Origin: Epiperipatus broadwayi
Taxonomy: Eukaryota > Onychophora > Udeonychophora > Euonychophora > Peripatidae
Direction of reading: 5' to 3'
Length of the DNA stretch: 64,000 nucleotides
Assembly (NCBI GenBank): GCA_028023455.1
Contig: JAQFVV010012435.1
Span: 2,792,001-2,856,000 of the forward strand
The first letter of the stretch is position 1. Each line of letters starts with the position of its first letter. A program made the position numbers and the translations under genes. Below the pieces are notes generated by a model, which did no database searches, had not been told where the DNA came from, and worked only from the letters and a program-made list of their open reading frames with translations. This document shows positions 22,636 to 33,800 of this stretch, one piece after another.

Positions 22636-24914
22636 CGTCTGAAAATATTTTTGATTAGCAAATGTAAAAAATTTAAACCAATATAAAAATATTTATTTTC
22701 AATTATTATATGTAGAAATCTTAACATTCAAATTATTTTTTCATAAAATGTCCAATTCAAAATGAAAAAGAGATGTTGGCAGAAAATATCAAAGTGATAA
22801 TACCAAAAGAAAATTTAGCGCAATAAAAAGATTTATAGCTGAAAAGCAAAAAGAAACTGTACAAAATTTTAAGAATTCATAGTAACAACACAGAATCTGA
22901 AGTGACTAATCAAGATGATGAAAATATTCATATAAATGAAAATGGTCCAGAAAAGATGGTAAGGATATTAAGATAGATATAGACAAAAATCCTGAAGAAA
23001 CACATTTGTAAGAAGGAAACAGTATTATGAAAATGATTCAATGTGGTGTTTCTAAAATTAAAGAAATAGTTAACTAACAACTAAATTTAACAGATGGCCC
23101 TTCTACTTGACCAGAGACAATAAGCTAGAAAATAATAGATTTAGTAAAAAAAAAAGGACTACCCAATGTACTTGCAGATGAATTTTCCTACAAAAATAAT
23201 GACACTCATTTTTCAAAAGTTCATCTTAAAAGAAAACTTCCAAATTGTAAAATCATATATTGTCACTGGATAATATATTCTGATAAAAAGAATAAAATAT
23301 TTTGTTTTTATTGTTATTTTTTCTATGAAAATATGATGGTTTTCTTATATCATGGTTTAATAATTGGCCCAATAATTATACCCAATCAGAAGAACATAAA
23401 AAATCAAAGCATTATTTGGTTGCAGCTGTGGAAAGTATAGACAAGGTACAATAGAAATTATGGAATCAAATTGTGATTATATAAAGTTTTTGAAAGATTA
23501 TCATCAGTGATATAATTTCTAGCCGAGCATAATTTGGCATTTTGAGGATCTATTGAAAACATAGATGATTCACAAAATGTTAAACTTTCTAAGAATTATT
23601 GAACCACATGGAAAATTTGACTAATAATTCAAACCCAGTTTCATTGAACTACCAGTAAACAAGGTCAAAAATATTAAGCAAAACAATTCAAAATGAATTG
23701 GTAAATTTAATGAGAAGTAAAATCCAACACCAGATTATAAATCAAATAAAATCAGGAAAGTATTTTGATGTAATTCTTGACTGTACTCCAGATATCAGCA
23801 ACCAAAAAGAAATGTCCTTTACGCTCAGATATGTTTCTGATGGTACATCACATGGTTCTATTATTAGTATTTATGAACAGTTTATTAAATTTATAAATAT
23901 AGAAAGTGGTTCTGGGAAAAATTTATATGTTGTACTGAAGAAAAATTAATCATCTAGGGTTATATATTAATAATAATCAGGGATAGAGGTATGATAATAG
24001 TTCAAATATAAAGGGGAAAAATTGTGGAGTTTAGGCTAGATCTAAACAAAAATTTAAGAATATGTTTTACACCCTATGCTTGCCACAATTATGTTCTTGT
24101 TTTTGCAGATCCAACTAAAACTTGCCCAATTGCGTTAACTTTTTTTAGTGTACTTCAATGTCTTTATGCTTTATTATCATCATCCACAAAAATATGATCA
24201 GTTTTTCATAAATATATTAAAGGTATTACTATCAAACTTCTTTTTAATACAAGATGAAAATGTCATATTCAAAACAGTAAAGTGGTAAGGTATCAAGTAA
24301 ATAAAATCTATGATGCACTTCTTGAAATATCAGAAACATCAGAAGATCCTCAAATTAAAAGTAATACAGAATTATTTGACTGCTCATTAAATGATTACAA
24401 GTTTATAGCATCACTCATTTTTAATATGATTTACTTTTCTAGATAGCAAAGCACTCAAAGTAATTCCATGAATATTTCTATAGCATTTTCTTCATTTGAA
24501 ATATCTTTATGTTGGTTGATCAAATACAGGGAGACTGAGTTTGAACAAGTATTAGTTATGACAAAATTCCATCAAAAAAGATTTGAAGCTAATTTCAGAA
24601 TTCAAAATAAAAGGTTGAGAACAAATATTTTAAGCCAAAAAACATCACATGACCATCACCTCTTATGCTTGTGTATATGTGTGGCAATACGTATAGTGAG
24701 TTTTGCCTGTTTTAACAAATATTTTAATTATGATGTTGAAGATGAGCTAAAACTATTCAAAGTATTTTTTTAAAATACAGTCCTGAATAAAGCAAAACAA
24801 TCATTACTAAATTTATTTGAACAATTGAAAAGTCATGTAGAGTCAATGATTTTTATTCATCAGTCATTAGAGTAGATATTATCCAATAATTAATAATATG
24901 TCTGTAATGTAATT

Positions 24915-25247
24915 AAACAAGGTAAAAACTCTCTCCATACAGTAGTGCCACCCTGTGCCAACCAGAGTAATCAATGGATGCCAGAAGGCTTGTGCATAAA
25001 ATTCCTATCTAATGCTTACTCATCCAATATCCCCAGACTAGTTTCTGGCTTGTGGCCTTCATCAGTGAGGAGCCTTGGATCTGAGAGCACTGCACCGAGA
25101 TCTTAGGATCTAATGCAATCCTCCAGCAGCCACATTTTATCTCTACTTAACTACAAAACTATGAGAATGAAATTGAAAACACAATAATATTTTCAATCTA
25201 AGCTCAATAGCTTTTATAGTCATATGGAGAGAGTTTTTGCCTTGTTT
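24915..25247. mobile_element. Fold-back element inserted in the hAT relic
   Basis: The ends are inverted: ACAAGGTAAAAACTCTCTCC at 24,918 and its complement with one change at about 25,227-25,246. Inside are the AGTAATCAATGGATGCC block (also at 31,853) and a complete hammerhead motif on the minus strand. It sits between the central and C-terminal parts of the hAT relic, so it is younger than that relic. Confidence 0.7.
25030..25071 (-). ncRNA. Hammerhead ribozyme, complete core
   Basis: Read on the minus strand from 25,071 to 25,030. Stem I TCCTCA (25,071-25,066) pairs fully with TGGGGA (25,035-25,030; one G-U). CTGATGA is at 25,065-25,059. Stem II is GGC/GCC inside an A-A mismatch, loop CACAA. 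GAAA is at 25,045-25,042. ACTAGT follows and is a perfect palindrome, so stem III could form between two molecules or with a tandem copy. GTC ends at 25,036, the classic cleavage triplet. All conserved core bases are present. The A-A mismatch next to the core and the loop-less stem III are the weak points for activity as a monomer. Confidence 0.7.
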
Positions 25248-25288
25248 AATAACAATTATGTGCTAGTATAAGAGATGGTGATCATGTG

Positions 25289-25440
25289 ATGTCTGTAATG
25301 TAATGTTCTCTACAGCACTCATTGTGGCCTAGGCCAACTGATATGTGCTGGTTCAGCACAAAATTTGAATCTTGGGAATCATATATCTATTTCACATGTC
25401 TTTGGTCATATGTTTATGATTACATCTCTTCATAAGGTAT
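25289..25440 (+). repeat. PLE-type terminal repeat, copy C
   Basis: Contains GGCCAACTGATATGTGCTGG and GTTCAGCACAAAAT (25,332-25,364). This is the hammerhead zone with CTGATAT for CTGATGA, a perfect 6-bp stem II (GTGCTG/CAGCAC) and AAAA for GAAA, so it is an inactive relic. It adjoins the fold-back; the shared GATGTCTGTAATGTAAT-type block at 24,899 and 25,287 may be a duplication made when the pair inserted. Confidence 0.55.
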
Positions 25441-25940
25441 TAAAAATAGATAGAAATTAATCTCTACATTGTCTAATAGTGGTGTAGTGAAATTTACACT
25501 ATAGAAATATTATTATCATATGGAGTTATTTGGATTTTTAGGAAAGTTTCAAAAAATGGAAAAAGACAAACTAAAAAAGCTTGTGATAGAGTTAGAAATT
25601 GTTCTAAACTACATAAGACACATTTACTAATTTTGTAAAAGAGATGAATTTAGATGGCAATATGTTGGTCCACAAAATAAAAGTTCTAAAAATTATTCAT
25701 TTATTAGAATTTTATGGAGACTTCTATAATGTTTTATTGTTAGTGAAAAATGATAGAACTACAGGTTTCCTAATCTCTTTATTGCTTTTCAGATATATTT
25801 AACCATCCCAGTAAGGGTTGCTTCTGGAAAAAGGAAATTTCTAGATTAAAACTAACAAAAAATTACATTAAGTCAACTAAGACCCAAGGCACTAAACAGT
25901 TTAGAAATTCTATCCATTGAAAATCAAAAAACATGATAGC

Positions 25941-26360
25941 TTGATTTGGATTTAATTTCAGAAGGCTTCTTTAAACAGAAAGCTAGTCGATGTTTTAAAA
26001 CATTGTTTTACATTGCTTCAATATAGATGATATACACTTTATTTAAATTATACTATTTAATTATTAATTTTTTTAAAATTAACCAATGTTTTTATTTATA
26101 AAAGTTAATGGCATATTTTAAAGGGTCACACAAGAAATAACCAATTTACCCTATGCTAACTAAAACTATCTCTGTATCAGTACACAAATAAAACTTTTGT
26201 ACAGTAAAATCAATAATGTTTGTTTATAATCATTTTAGGAGCTCTTACAGTGAACAATCTACCCATTGCTTAACATTAAGCAAAAGAAAAAACTAATAAA
26301 TATAAATCTATAAACACTTCTTTCTTCTTTCTCTTCCTTAATTTTGCTTCTTCATATATA
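25941..26360. other. AT-rich non-coding DNA
   Basis: Nothing recognised beyond the possible 3' flank of the hAT relic. Confidence 0.45.
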
Positions 26361-26780
26361 ACAATATATCTTTAAAATAATCACAATCCATTTACACTTT
26401 TTAAGCAAAAAATGTTTATTATTTTAATTACAGTTTCAACTGTTCTTTGCAGTCTTTTTCAATTCTACAAAAATTTAAATATTATAACAATACAACGAAA
26501 ACTTATATATATATCAATAAATTAAGCATTTAAGGATTGAGTAATTTAATAATATAATGTAATAAATGATGTATAGTGTTTAAGAGTGTTATTATATGTA
26601 CAAATTGATTGTTAATTTATTGGTGTATGTATAAGTTTTGGTTGTATTGCTATAATATTTAAATTTTTGTAGATCTGAAGAAGACTGTTAGGAACAGTCG
26701 AAGCTGTAATTAAAATAAAAAACATTTTTTGCTTAAAAGATGTAAGAGGATTGTGATTATTTAAAAGATATATTGTTGTA
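26361..26780. mobile_element. Fold-back element with hammerhead-like signatures
   Basis: Arms 26,361-26,505 and 26,625-26,780 are reverse complements: ACAATATATCTTTAAAATAA outermost, then AAGCAAAAAATGTTT, then the signature zone, then ACGAAAACTTATA innermost. The spacer is about 120 bp. It has no coding sequence. It has the same kind of order as the 50.5-51.2 kb and 20-kb repeats, but different sequence outside the signature. Confidence 0.75.
26675..26703 (+). ncRNA. Hammerhead-like signature
   Basis: CTGAAGA (26,675-26,681), an extra A, a perfect 6-bp stem GACTGT/ACAGTC (26,683-26,688 with 26,694-26,699), then GAAG. The inverted arm keeps GAAA (minus strand near 26,425-26,450). Stem I pairing is short, so activity is doubtful. 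Confidence 0.35.
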
Positions 26781-27889
26781 ATAAATATAAAGTAAAATAT
26801 CTGAATTTATTGTCAAATTTATAGCTACTACAGTATATTAAATAAAATTTAAAAAATTATATTTTCAATAAAAATAATTTATTTGACAAAACAATATCAA
26901 TTATTTAACAAGTAAATTCATTCATAATAAATAAAATGTACAGTATATAAAAATGTAAATCCATAAGAAATATCTGCATTTATGGTTGCAAGAGTATATA
27001 TTAGCTAAAATAAAGTATATATTTTGCAATTAAAATAGGTATTTAGTGAAAAAAAGCAAAAAGGTAGTCAATTCACAAAATATATAGTAAATAAAACAAT
27101 GTAAAATATAATCCATGCCCAAAATATTACATTTCAAAAAGAAAAAGGAAGACCACACACAAATACCTATTATGTAGATAACAGTAATTCCTATGCAAAA
27201 TGTGTCTTAATTAAAAAGAAGTGAACACAATGATGGGTGAGAGGTGAAAAACAAACATGTAAAAAATGAAATGGCAAAAATAAACATATTGATCATAGCA
27301 AGTGTATAAAATAAAATAATAAAATCAAATTATATTTCAAAAAGCAAAAAAGAAAAAAGAACTTGAAAACAGAAATTAACAATGAGATTTTGAAACTTGT
27401 CCATTGATAAAGATGATATGATAGACTAATGTGATGTCAATATTATAGCACCACCTATTAGTCTAATGTGAAAATAATGAAGGATTAAATTTAAAGATGC
27501 TTGCAATTTAAAACATATACAAATTAATCTATGTAATAACTTTGCATGCATGTGTTAGGTATGCCAGTGAAGTGTGTCACTCTTTTTTTATTAGATTTCT
27601 ATTTGATTTAGACACCTTTAATGCTGTGCATAATACTCACAGTTCTATTATTTCATTCAGTTTGCTGTTTATCTAGTGTTTGTTCACTATTCTTAATATA
27701 TAATTGGGTTAATTTACATATTCTACCAGTTTGATAATTGTATGCTATTCACTATTTTGTTTATAATCTTATTTGCAATGTATCAAGCCTCCTTTATTTT
27801 CCTCTTTCTTCTGGCACATTCTAAGCACATTAGTTTGATGTTTTGTGAATGAAAACTGTGTCTGTGTTTTTTTTCATGATCTAAGACTT
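26781..27889. other. AT-rich non-coding DNA
   Basis: No gene or clear repeat recognised. Confidence 0.5.
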
Positions 27890-28740
27890 TTATTCTATTT
27901 TTTTTTTGATGTGTTTTTTATAGATACTTCTGCTATGTGATTCTTTTGGTAAAGTTGGACCATAATTCTACATAATATACAGCTGTGCATTTTAGGATGT
28001 TCACTAAACTTCATAATTATATTTGCATTCTTCTTTTCATAGTTTGACTTTAATATTGTTGATGTTTCTTGATGATGACTGGTGTTTGGACACTGACATT
28101 GTATCTTTATTGATACATGTTTTTTCTTTTTTGTCATTTTTAGTATGTAATCTATAGTTCATCATCAACTTCTTGTCTTAGAGTTCTGCTTTATTTTGGT
28201 GTTACTAATTTTTTTGTTGAATGCTTCTTGGCTGTAATCTATGCTGCTTACATATTTTATATATGTGTCAAGATTACCTTTTTGGTTTGCTTCATATTTA
28301 CAGAATCATTGATTTCCGTTGAAGAATCCTTTGAATCCAACTAATTTTTATAACATTAGGATTTTTGATTGTGAGTGAAGCACATCTTATTTCTAATGGC
28401 TCAATCATCATTTTATAGTTGAAGTTATTGTTTGTATTAATAGGTTTAAAAGTTTAATAGCTTTTTGGAATTTCCATTTTCAATATTCCATTGCAATAAT
28501 GATTCAATAGTTAGTTGGTTGTCCATTTTTGTTATTGTCTATGTAGATCTACAGAGAAGGACACTGCCTATGTATTTCTTGTATATAATGGGTTAGTCTT
28601 TGGAATGACTTTTTCTTCTAATTTCTGCCGATGTTCAGCTGTATATTATTCTACTGGTTGGCAGTCCCAGTGCCCAAGGGTTTTTCATCCTAAAATATTC
28701 ACTATTGAATTTTCTGTGATGGATAATAATAAACAGATTC
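27890..28740 (-). pseudogene. Unidentified coding-like relic
   Basis: On the minus strand several short open stretches have a fairly balanced residue mix: an 80-codon stretch (28,137-27,895) with CQCPNTSHHQET and CILCRIMVQLYQKNH, and, further upstream, stretches broken by stops near 28,640-28,520. The spaced Cys and His residues suggest a decayed mobile-element protein, possibly a transposase. I do not recognise the family and assign no function. Confidence 0.2.
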
Positions 28741-29073
28741 TATAAAAGCAGCAAACTAAACAAGATAATAAGGCTATGATTGTGGTGCTCCTAACCAAAG
28801 GTGTACTAAGCCATATACAAAAACTCATGAAAGAAGAATAATGCTTTTCTAGCATATTAGCATCAATATGCGAAGTTATTACAAATGAAAAATGAAGTGG
28901 GATCAAACTATAGTTTAATCTATGAGTATTTTAAGAAATGTATATTCTTCAATATTCCCCAAATGAAATGCCTTTACTTAACGTGTCTATCATTACTTTA
29001 TTTTATCTAATAGACATTTCGTGTATGAATTATCTTTTGCTTTATTTTATGTAATATCCTTAATTTATTGCAA
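28741..29073. other. AT-rich non-coding DNA
   Basis: Nothing recognised. Confidence 0.45.
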
Positions 29074-29088
29074 TATATATATATATAT

Positions 29089-29164
<76 letters not shown>
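29074..29164. repeat. (TA)n then (AG)n microsatellite
   Basis: A short TA run is followed by about 70 bp of uninterrupted AG repeat. It directly abuts a PLE-type terminal repeat fragment, as TA/TG runs do at 45.2 and 50.8 kb. Confidence 0.95.
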
Positions 29165-29168
<4 letters not shown>

Positions 29169-29275
29169 CGAGCCCAGACTTTTAAGCTCCCTTTAGTCAT
29201 CCATCTCATCTTATATAACCAATACACATGATCATATTCACGCGAAAAAGATAAATGATCTCCCCTTCTATTTAA
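29165..29275 (-). repeat. PLE-type terminal repeat, copy D, truncated
   Basis: Has the GAGCCCAGACTTTTAAGCTC, CATCTCATCTTATATAACCA and AAAGATAAATGATCTCC blocks of copies A and B, then stops before the hammerhead core. Only the 3' strand of stem I is left. Confidence 0.6.
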
Positions 29276-30336
29276 ATCTAGCTCTAAATATAAATACTAT
29301 ACATGTATTTAATTATTATATATGTATGTATTTTTCATTTTTTTTAATTTACGTTAGTGCAATAAAAATGCAAACGTAAATTCAATAATTCATACGGAGA
29401 TTTCTTTTGGATTTACATTTCTGCATACATTTTATTTGTCATCGATACATTTATTTGTTAAATAAATGATATTGTTTATTAAATAAATTATTTTCATTGC
29501 GAAATATATGATTTTCTAGATTTTATTTGATATATTATCGATTAGTTTTGCGTTTGCTCGTTTGTAGATACTAAATAGTTTAGTAAAACAGGTAGACTGC
29601 ACCCACTTTTATTTAATCATTTTTATGTAATAAATCTTTATAGAAAAAATTAATGAACAGAAATATTAAAGATTAAACATTAATAACTGAAGCAAAACTT
29701 ATTCTTGCAATTAGATAGTATTTAAATATGAAATTAAACTTGAGCGCGTTATATACCAAGTCTAACTGGGGCATAAAATCATCTTAGTTTTGTCCTGATT
29801 GGTGATAACTGATGCAGTGATGCACACATATCTGTCTTACCCATGCTCCTAGTTGGAATCTGGATTAATAAATATTGGAAAAATAGTATTGATATTATTT
29901 TTAGTTAGTCGGCACATAACCAACTCAGCTGACCATCTAATATTGGTTGGTAAATGGATATCAAATTATTAGTTAAAAGATAAATCAAAACGCCCAAGTT
30001 CTCATTACCCAATAGATTGGAAAACTTTATGAGTTCTGCTTTCTTCATCAGTATTTCTCCATTTTAGTTTGGCGGAAAAATCTTTGACCTACAAACGAGT
30101 TATTTAATGGCAGTTGGTCTTTAATACTTAAACAAAAGAAAATCACTACAAAACCTAGATAGCCTTAATCAGCCAGCATTTGCCCAGTTCAAGGAGTTGT
30201 AGTTTTAGTAAGCATGAAAATTTTATTAAAAAATTAAAATATGTGCTGCTATCTGTACTGTTATAATCTTGCATCTATTTATCTAAGAAGTTTCATTTAG
30301 ATAGCCAAAGTCATAGTTAGTATATAGGTATAAAGA
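29276..30336. other. AT-rich non-coding DNA
   Basis: No gene seen. Confidence 0.5.
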
Positions 30337-30830
30337 AATCAAGTCAAATATCATGTGACCTAATTTAACAAGTTTGTATTACAAATTTTATCTAATAAGC
30401 TTGTTAAGAGCTATTGGCAAACTCATTAGATAACATTTGTAATACAACAAGCTTGTTAAACTATGTCATGTGATATATGACTTGATTTCTTTGCAATTAT
30501 ATCTTTTTCTATTAAAGCTTTGGCAATTTCATATTGCTAAAGCTATTAATATATGATGTATCTGAACTTAGTTCAGTCCCATATGGCTATTTTAAGTTAG
30601 ATAGCTGAATTTTAAGATGTATGGGTGCCTGAAAATTTCAGATTTTCTACTTAATAGTTAACCATTAGATAAAGTGCTGGGATTGGTCTAGTATTTTAAA
30701 TCTAATGCTTGAATGTCTTAGCACCTCACCGAGAAAGCCAAAAACAGAAAAAGGCCTGGGGTTGGGAATATCCTGAAAAACTTGTTAAGAGCTATTGGCA
30801 AGATCATTAGATAATATCAATATATTATAT
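30337..30830. mobile_element. Fold-back and adjoining modules of the hammerhead family
   Basis: Module A (TCAAGTCAAATATCATGTGA, 30,339) with module B (AACAAG..., GCTTGTTAAGAGCT) folds back on copies ending at 30,502. Module C (about 30,560-30,685) follows, ending in TAAAGTGCTGGGATTGG. Then come a hammerhead relic at 30,722-30,762 and another B copy. The relic keeps a fully pairable stem I (ACCTCA with TGGGGT) and GAAA, but its core reads CCGAGAA, so it should be dead. The same modules recur in other orders at 42.5 and 60.6 kb. Confidence 0.65.
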
Positions 30831-33800
30831 ACTGTCTACTGCAAATGGTTGCATGCTCATGAGACAATCCTCCTTTGCAGTAACTTTCATTATACTTAAA
30901 ATGATGCATTTTTAAATTTTTTCTTCTCTGCAATCCAAGTTTATTTACCAAGCTCTATCATGCTCTTAATGCAGATATCTTTGTAAATGGGCATAAATCA
31001 TACTGAATTAATTTGTTTTGCCTTTCTCTGTTTATTTTAAAATATCAATCAACATTTTTTGAGTTTCTCTATGATCTTCTCTATCTATGTATATGTTACA
31101 CTCAACTTGTTAGGTCTCACTAACATTTGATTACTTTAAAACCAAGCACACTGCTTTTATATCTTAAATTATTATTAAATGATGTTTCTAATATTATTAT
31201 TGCTACTAATTATTTTTTAATTTGTCTAATTAATTTTCAATTATAACTGGTTACCTTTAAAAATGTTTCCAGTCACATTTGCGCAACTGATTTTAAAACC
31301 AGTTTTAAATTTTAAAAATGTCTTGTAAAGCTATTACTTGATGGAATTAATTCTGTGATTAATATGCTTCTCATCTTGGAGCAATGAATTTTCCAATCTA
31401 TGCACTGCAATTGAAACTAACCATTTTTCTTTCCTTTGAAATCAAAATAACGTGATAACCAAAATATTATGATTTCTGAATTCTAGATGGATTTCCAAAT
31501 CACTTTTCCAATCTACTGCAAATTATAACTAGGCCATCTATTCATCATACTTTAGGGATTTCCCTACTACATACAAATAGTAACTTCTTTGAATCTAATA
31601 TTGGTGTGCATAAAAAAATTCTCAAAATTTTTAACATCTAATTTATTGCATGAAGGTGCAAAAGGTCTCTGATTAGGTATACTAGTTTGCAACAGATCTG
31701 TTCTACATGTAATGATGTTCAAAAAAGTCTCTCAGTTAAACTTTTATATTATGATAGAAGCAAATATAATTCCTAACAAATGCTATATATGACTTTCTCT
31801 TATACTTATTTATATGAATCCAAGAATAGTTTTTCAAATTGTATTGTAATATGAGTAATCAATGGATACCCAGTGATGTAGTAAAAATATATTCAAAACC
31901 AGACTGGTTTTTGAACTTTCTTTAACCAGTAAGGATTAGAATCCAAACCTAGTATTAATATACCTATAAATCATTTTCTTACTCTATTTAAAATAATAGT
32001 TCAAATTTAAAAAAAATCGTAGATTTTAAATGCACGACAATTTACATATATAGTTTTATAGATTTGTCACAAGCTTACTTTTCCATATATTTTAGAGATC
32101 TGCTTTATGCCAGTTGTGATCTCTTCCACTTTTTAGCTATGAAGATTAATTCCAACAACAATATCATATCTGAATAAGCATAAAAGTATGCATGGATATT
32201 GTTATAAAATGTAATAATCTTCCCATATAAAAAAATGATGTAAAATTGAAATCCCTATAGCTAAACAAAAACTCATCTATTGTTAGAGTTAAGTTTAAAG
32301 CTTAAAGATTTTTTTAAAAGTTCAGGATATTAGTTTGAATAGTATGTGATAGGAAAGGTTGGTTTGGAAGTATTAATTCCAACCTTGAATTCTTGACTTA
32401 AATCTATAAACTAGACTGAAGATAGATATATTATGACTGATATCATCTGGTATTCAGTGATTTCTCAAGATTACAGTAGATGGTAGTGAAGTGTAATGAG
32501 GACAGCTGTTCTGGGAGACAATTGCTATCATCATTCACAAAAAAATGACTATGTCATTATACAATCTTCAACAATTATATTAAGACCAATTCATTCTCTA
32601 TCATTAATTTTTGTTTAAAAATACATCAATAGTATTTTTCCTTTAAATAACTTGAACCCCAATAACCCAAAAAAGTACTGATCAAAAAATGTTTGCTTAT
32701 AGCATTTTAAAAAATTGAATGGTTTAATTTTAATAAAATTGTTCCTCTCACACTATGATATAAATGTTATTACTCTTCAAAAACCATCTTATTGTTGTAG
32801 GACATTATTAGGTCTGCCAAAAAGAATAAGTGGACAGATTCATTGTTACTTTCATTTATTTATTCTCAATAGTTTATCAACTCTTTCTACAGCACCAACA
32901 TCTTGCTATTATCAACTGTATAAGCTACATTAAATTTTAAATAATAAAAAATCTATTTTTATTCCTAAACATTGATTTACTGATAAAAAAAAAACAAAAA
33001 CAAAAATGAACATATTGACCACATTATTAATATGGGTGAAACATTGAGGATGACATTAAAATTGGTGAAGTGCTGGACAAATGTATTAATGTTAAAAAAC
33101 CTAACAAAAGAAGTTAATTCCTCTGGAAAAAAATGATTTTAATAAATGTGTTTTTATCAGTGATTTAAAGCCCTTGCAATGCAATGGCTATATATCTATC
33201 TACCATGTTTTTTTTTAAAATCAAACCCAGACTAACTGAATTGGAAATTTTCCCCCACAAAAATAGGATTTTTTTAAAGTAGCAGATTGATATAAGTTGA
33301 TAAATAGATATCTAATTATTCCTATCTAAAAATTTTGAAGGCCCTGGTTTAACTTGGGTTGGTCTAAATGAATATCTAATTATTCTCAGCTGGAGGTTAA
33401 AGATCTCAGGTTTTTTTTTTTTTGCTATTTCTGTGCTGTCTGTAGAAACAAAAATTGCAATTATAACATGATGCAACTTTCACAACTGATGGGATAGGTT
33501 GTCATAAGCATATGGGTCCTTAAAACATGGTTATATTTATCTTAGTTTGGTAAAAGAAAAAATTATCTATAATACTAGAATCTGTTGACTACTTTGCTTT
33601 ATTGCAGCAATTTTTATACATATATTATGTAACTTTTTATAAAAAAGCTTGAATGATAAAATGAATTTAGAGATTTTTAATATAATAAAGGATTTAAAAA
33701 ATTAAGTTCTACTATTGATAAGAAATGTAACTATTTTCAGTTTTATTTCATCAAGTATTTTTAAATTTGTCACATCATTTGCTAATGGTGAAGCTTTACA

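Larger units (their letters stand above)
22740..25940 (+). pseudogene. hAT transposase, ZMYM/TTF-finger type, interrupted relic
   Basis: Fragments in order match the TTF-finger hAT transposases often annotated as ZMYM-like. A KVHLKRKLPNCKIIYCHWI stretch and FCFYCYFF (about 23,217-23,330) are the zinc-finger domain. EEHKKSKHYL (about 23,390) and FLAEHNLAFRGSIEN (about 23,515-23,565) follow. A clean 83-codon stretch at 23,698-23,949 carries GKYFDVILDCTPDISNQKE, with the first catalytic Asp region. After an insertion at 24,900-25,450, the C-terminal dimerisation region is at about 25,795-25,935 (TIPVRVASGKRKFLD, then LNSLEILSIE). Many stops and frameshifts. I did not find flanking terminal repeats, so the boundaries are approximate. 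Confidence 0.85.

Noticed and set aside
29960-30060. CTGATGAAG on the minus strand near 30,050 as another hammerhead
   Set aside because: No stem II hairpin or stem I pairing could be drawn around it.
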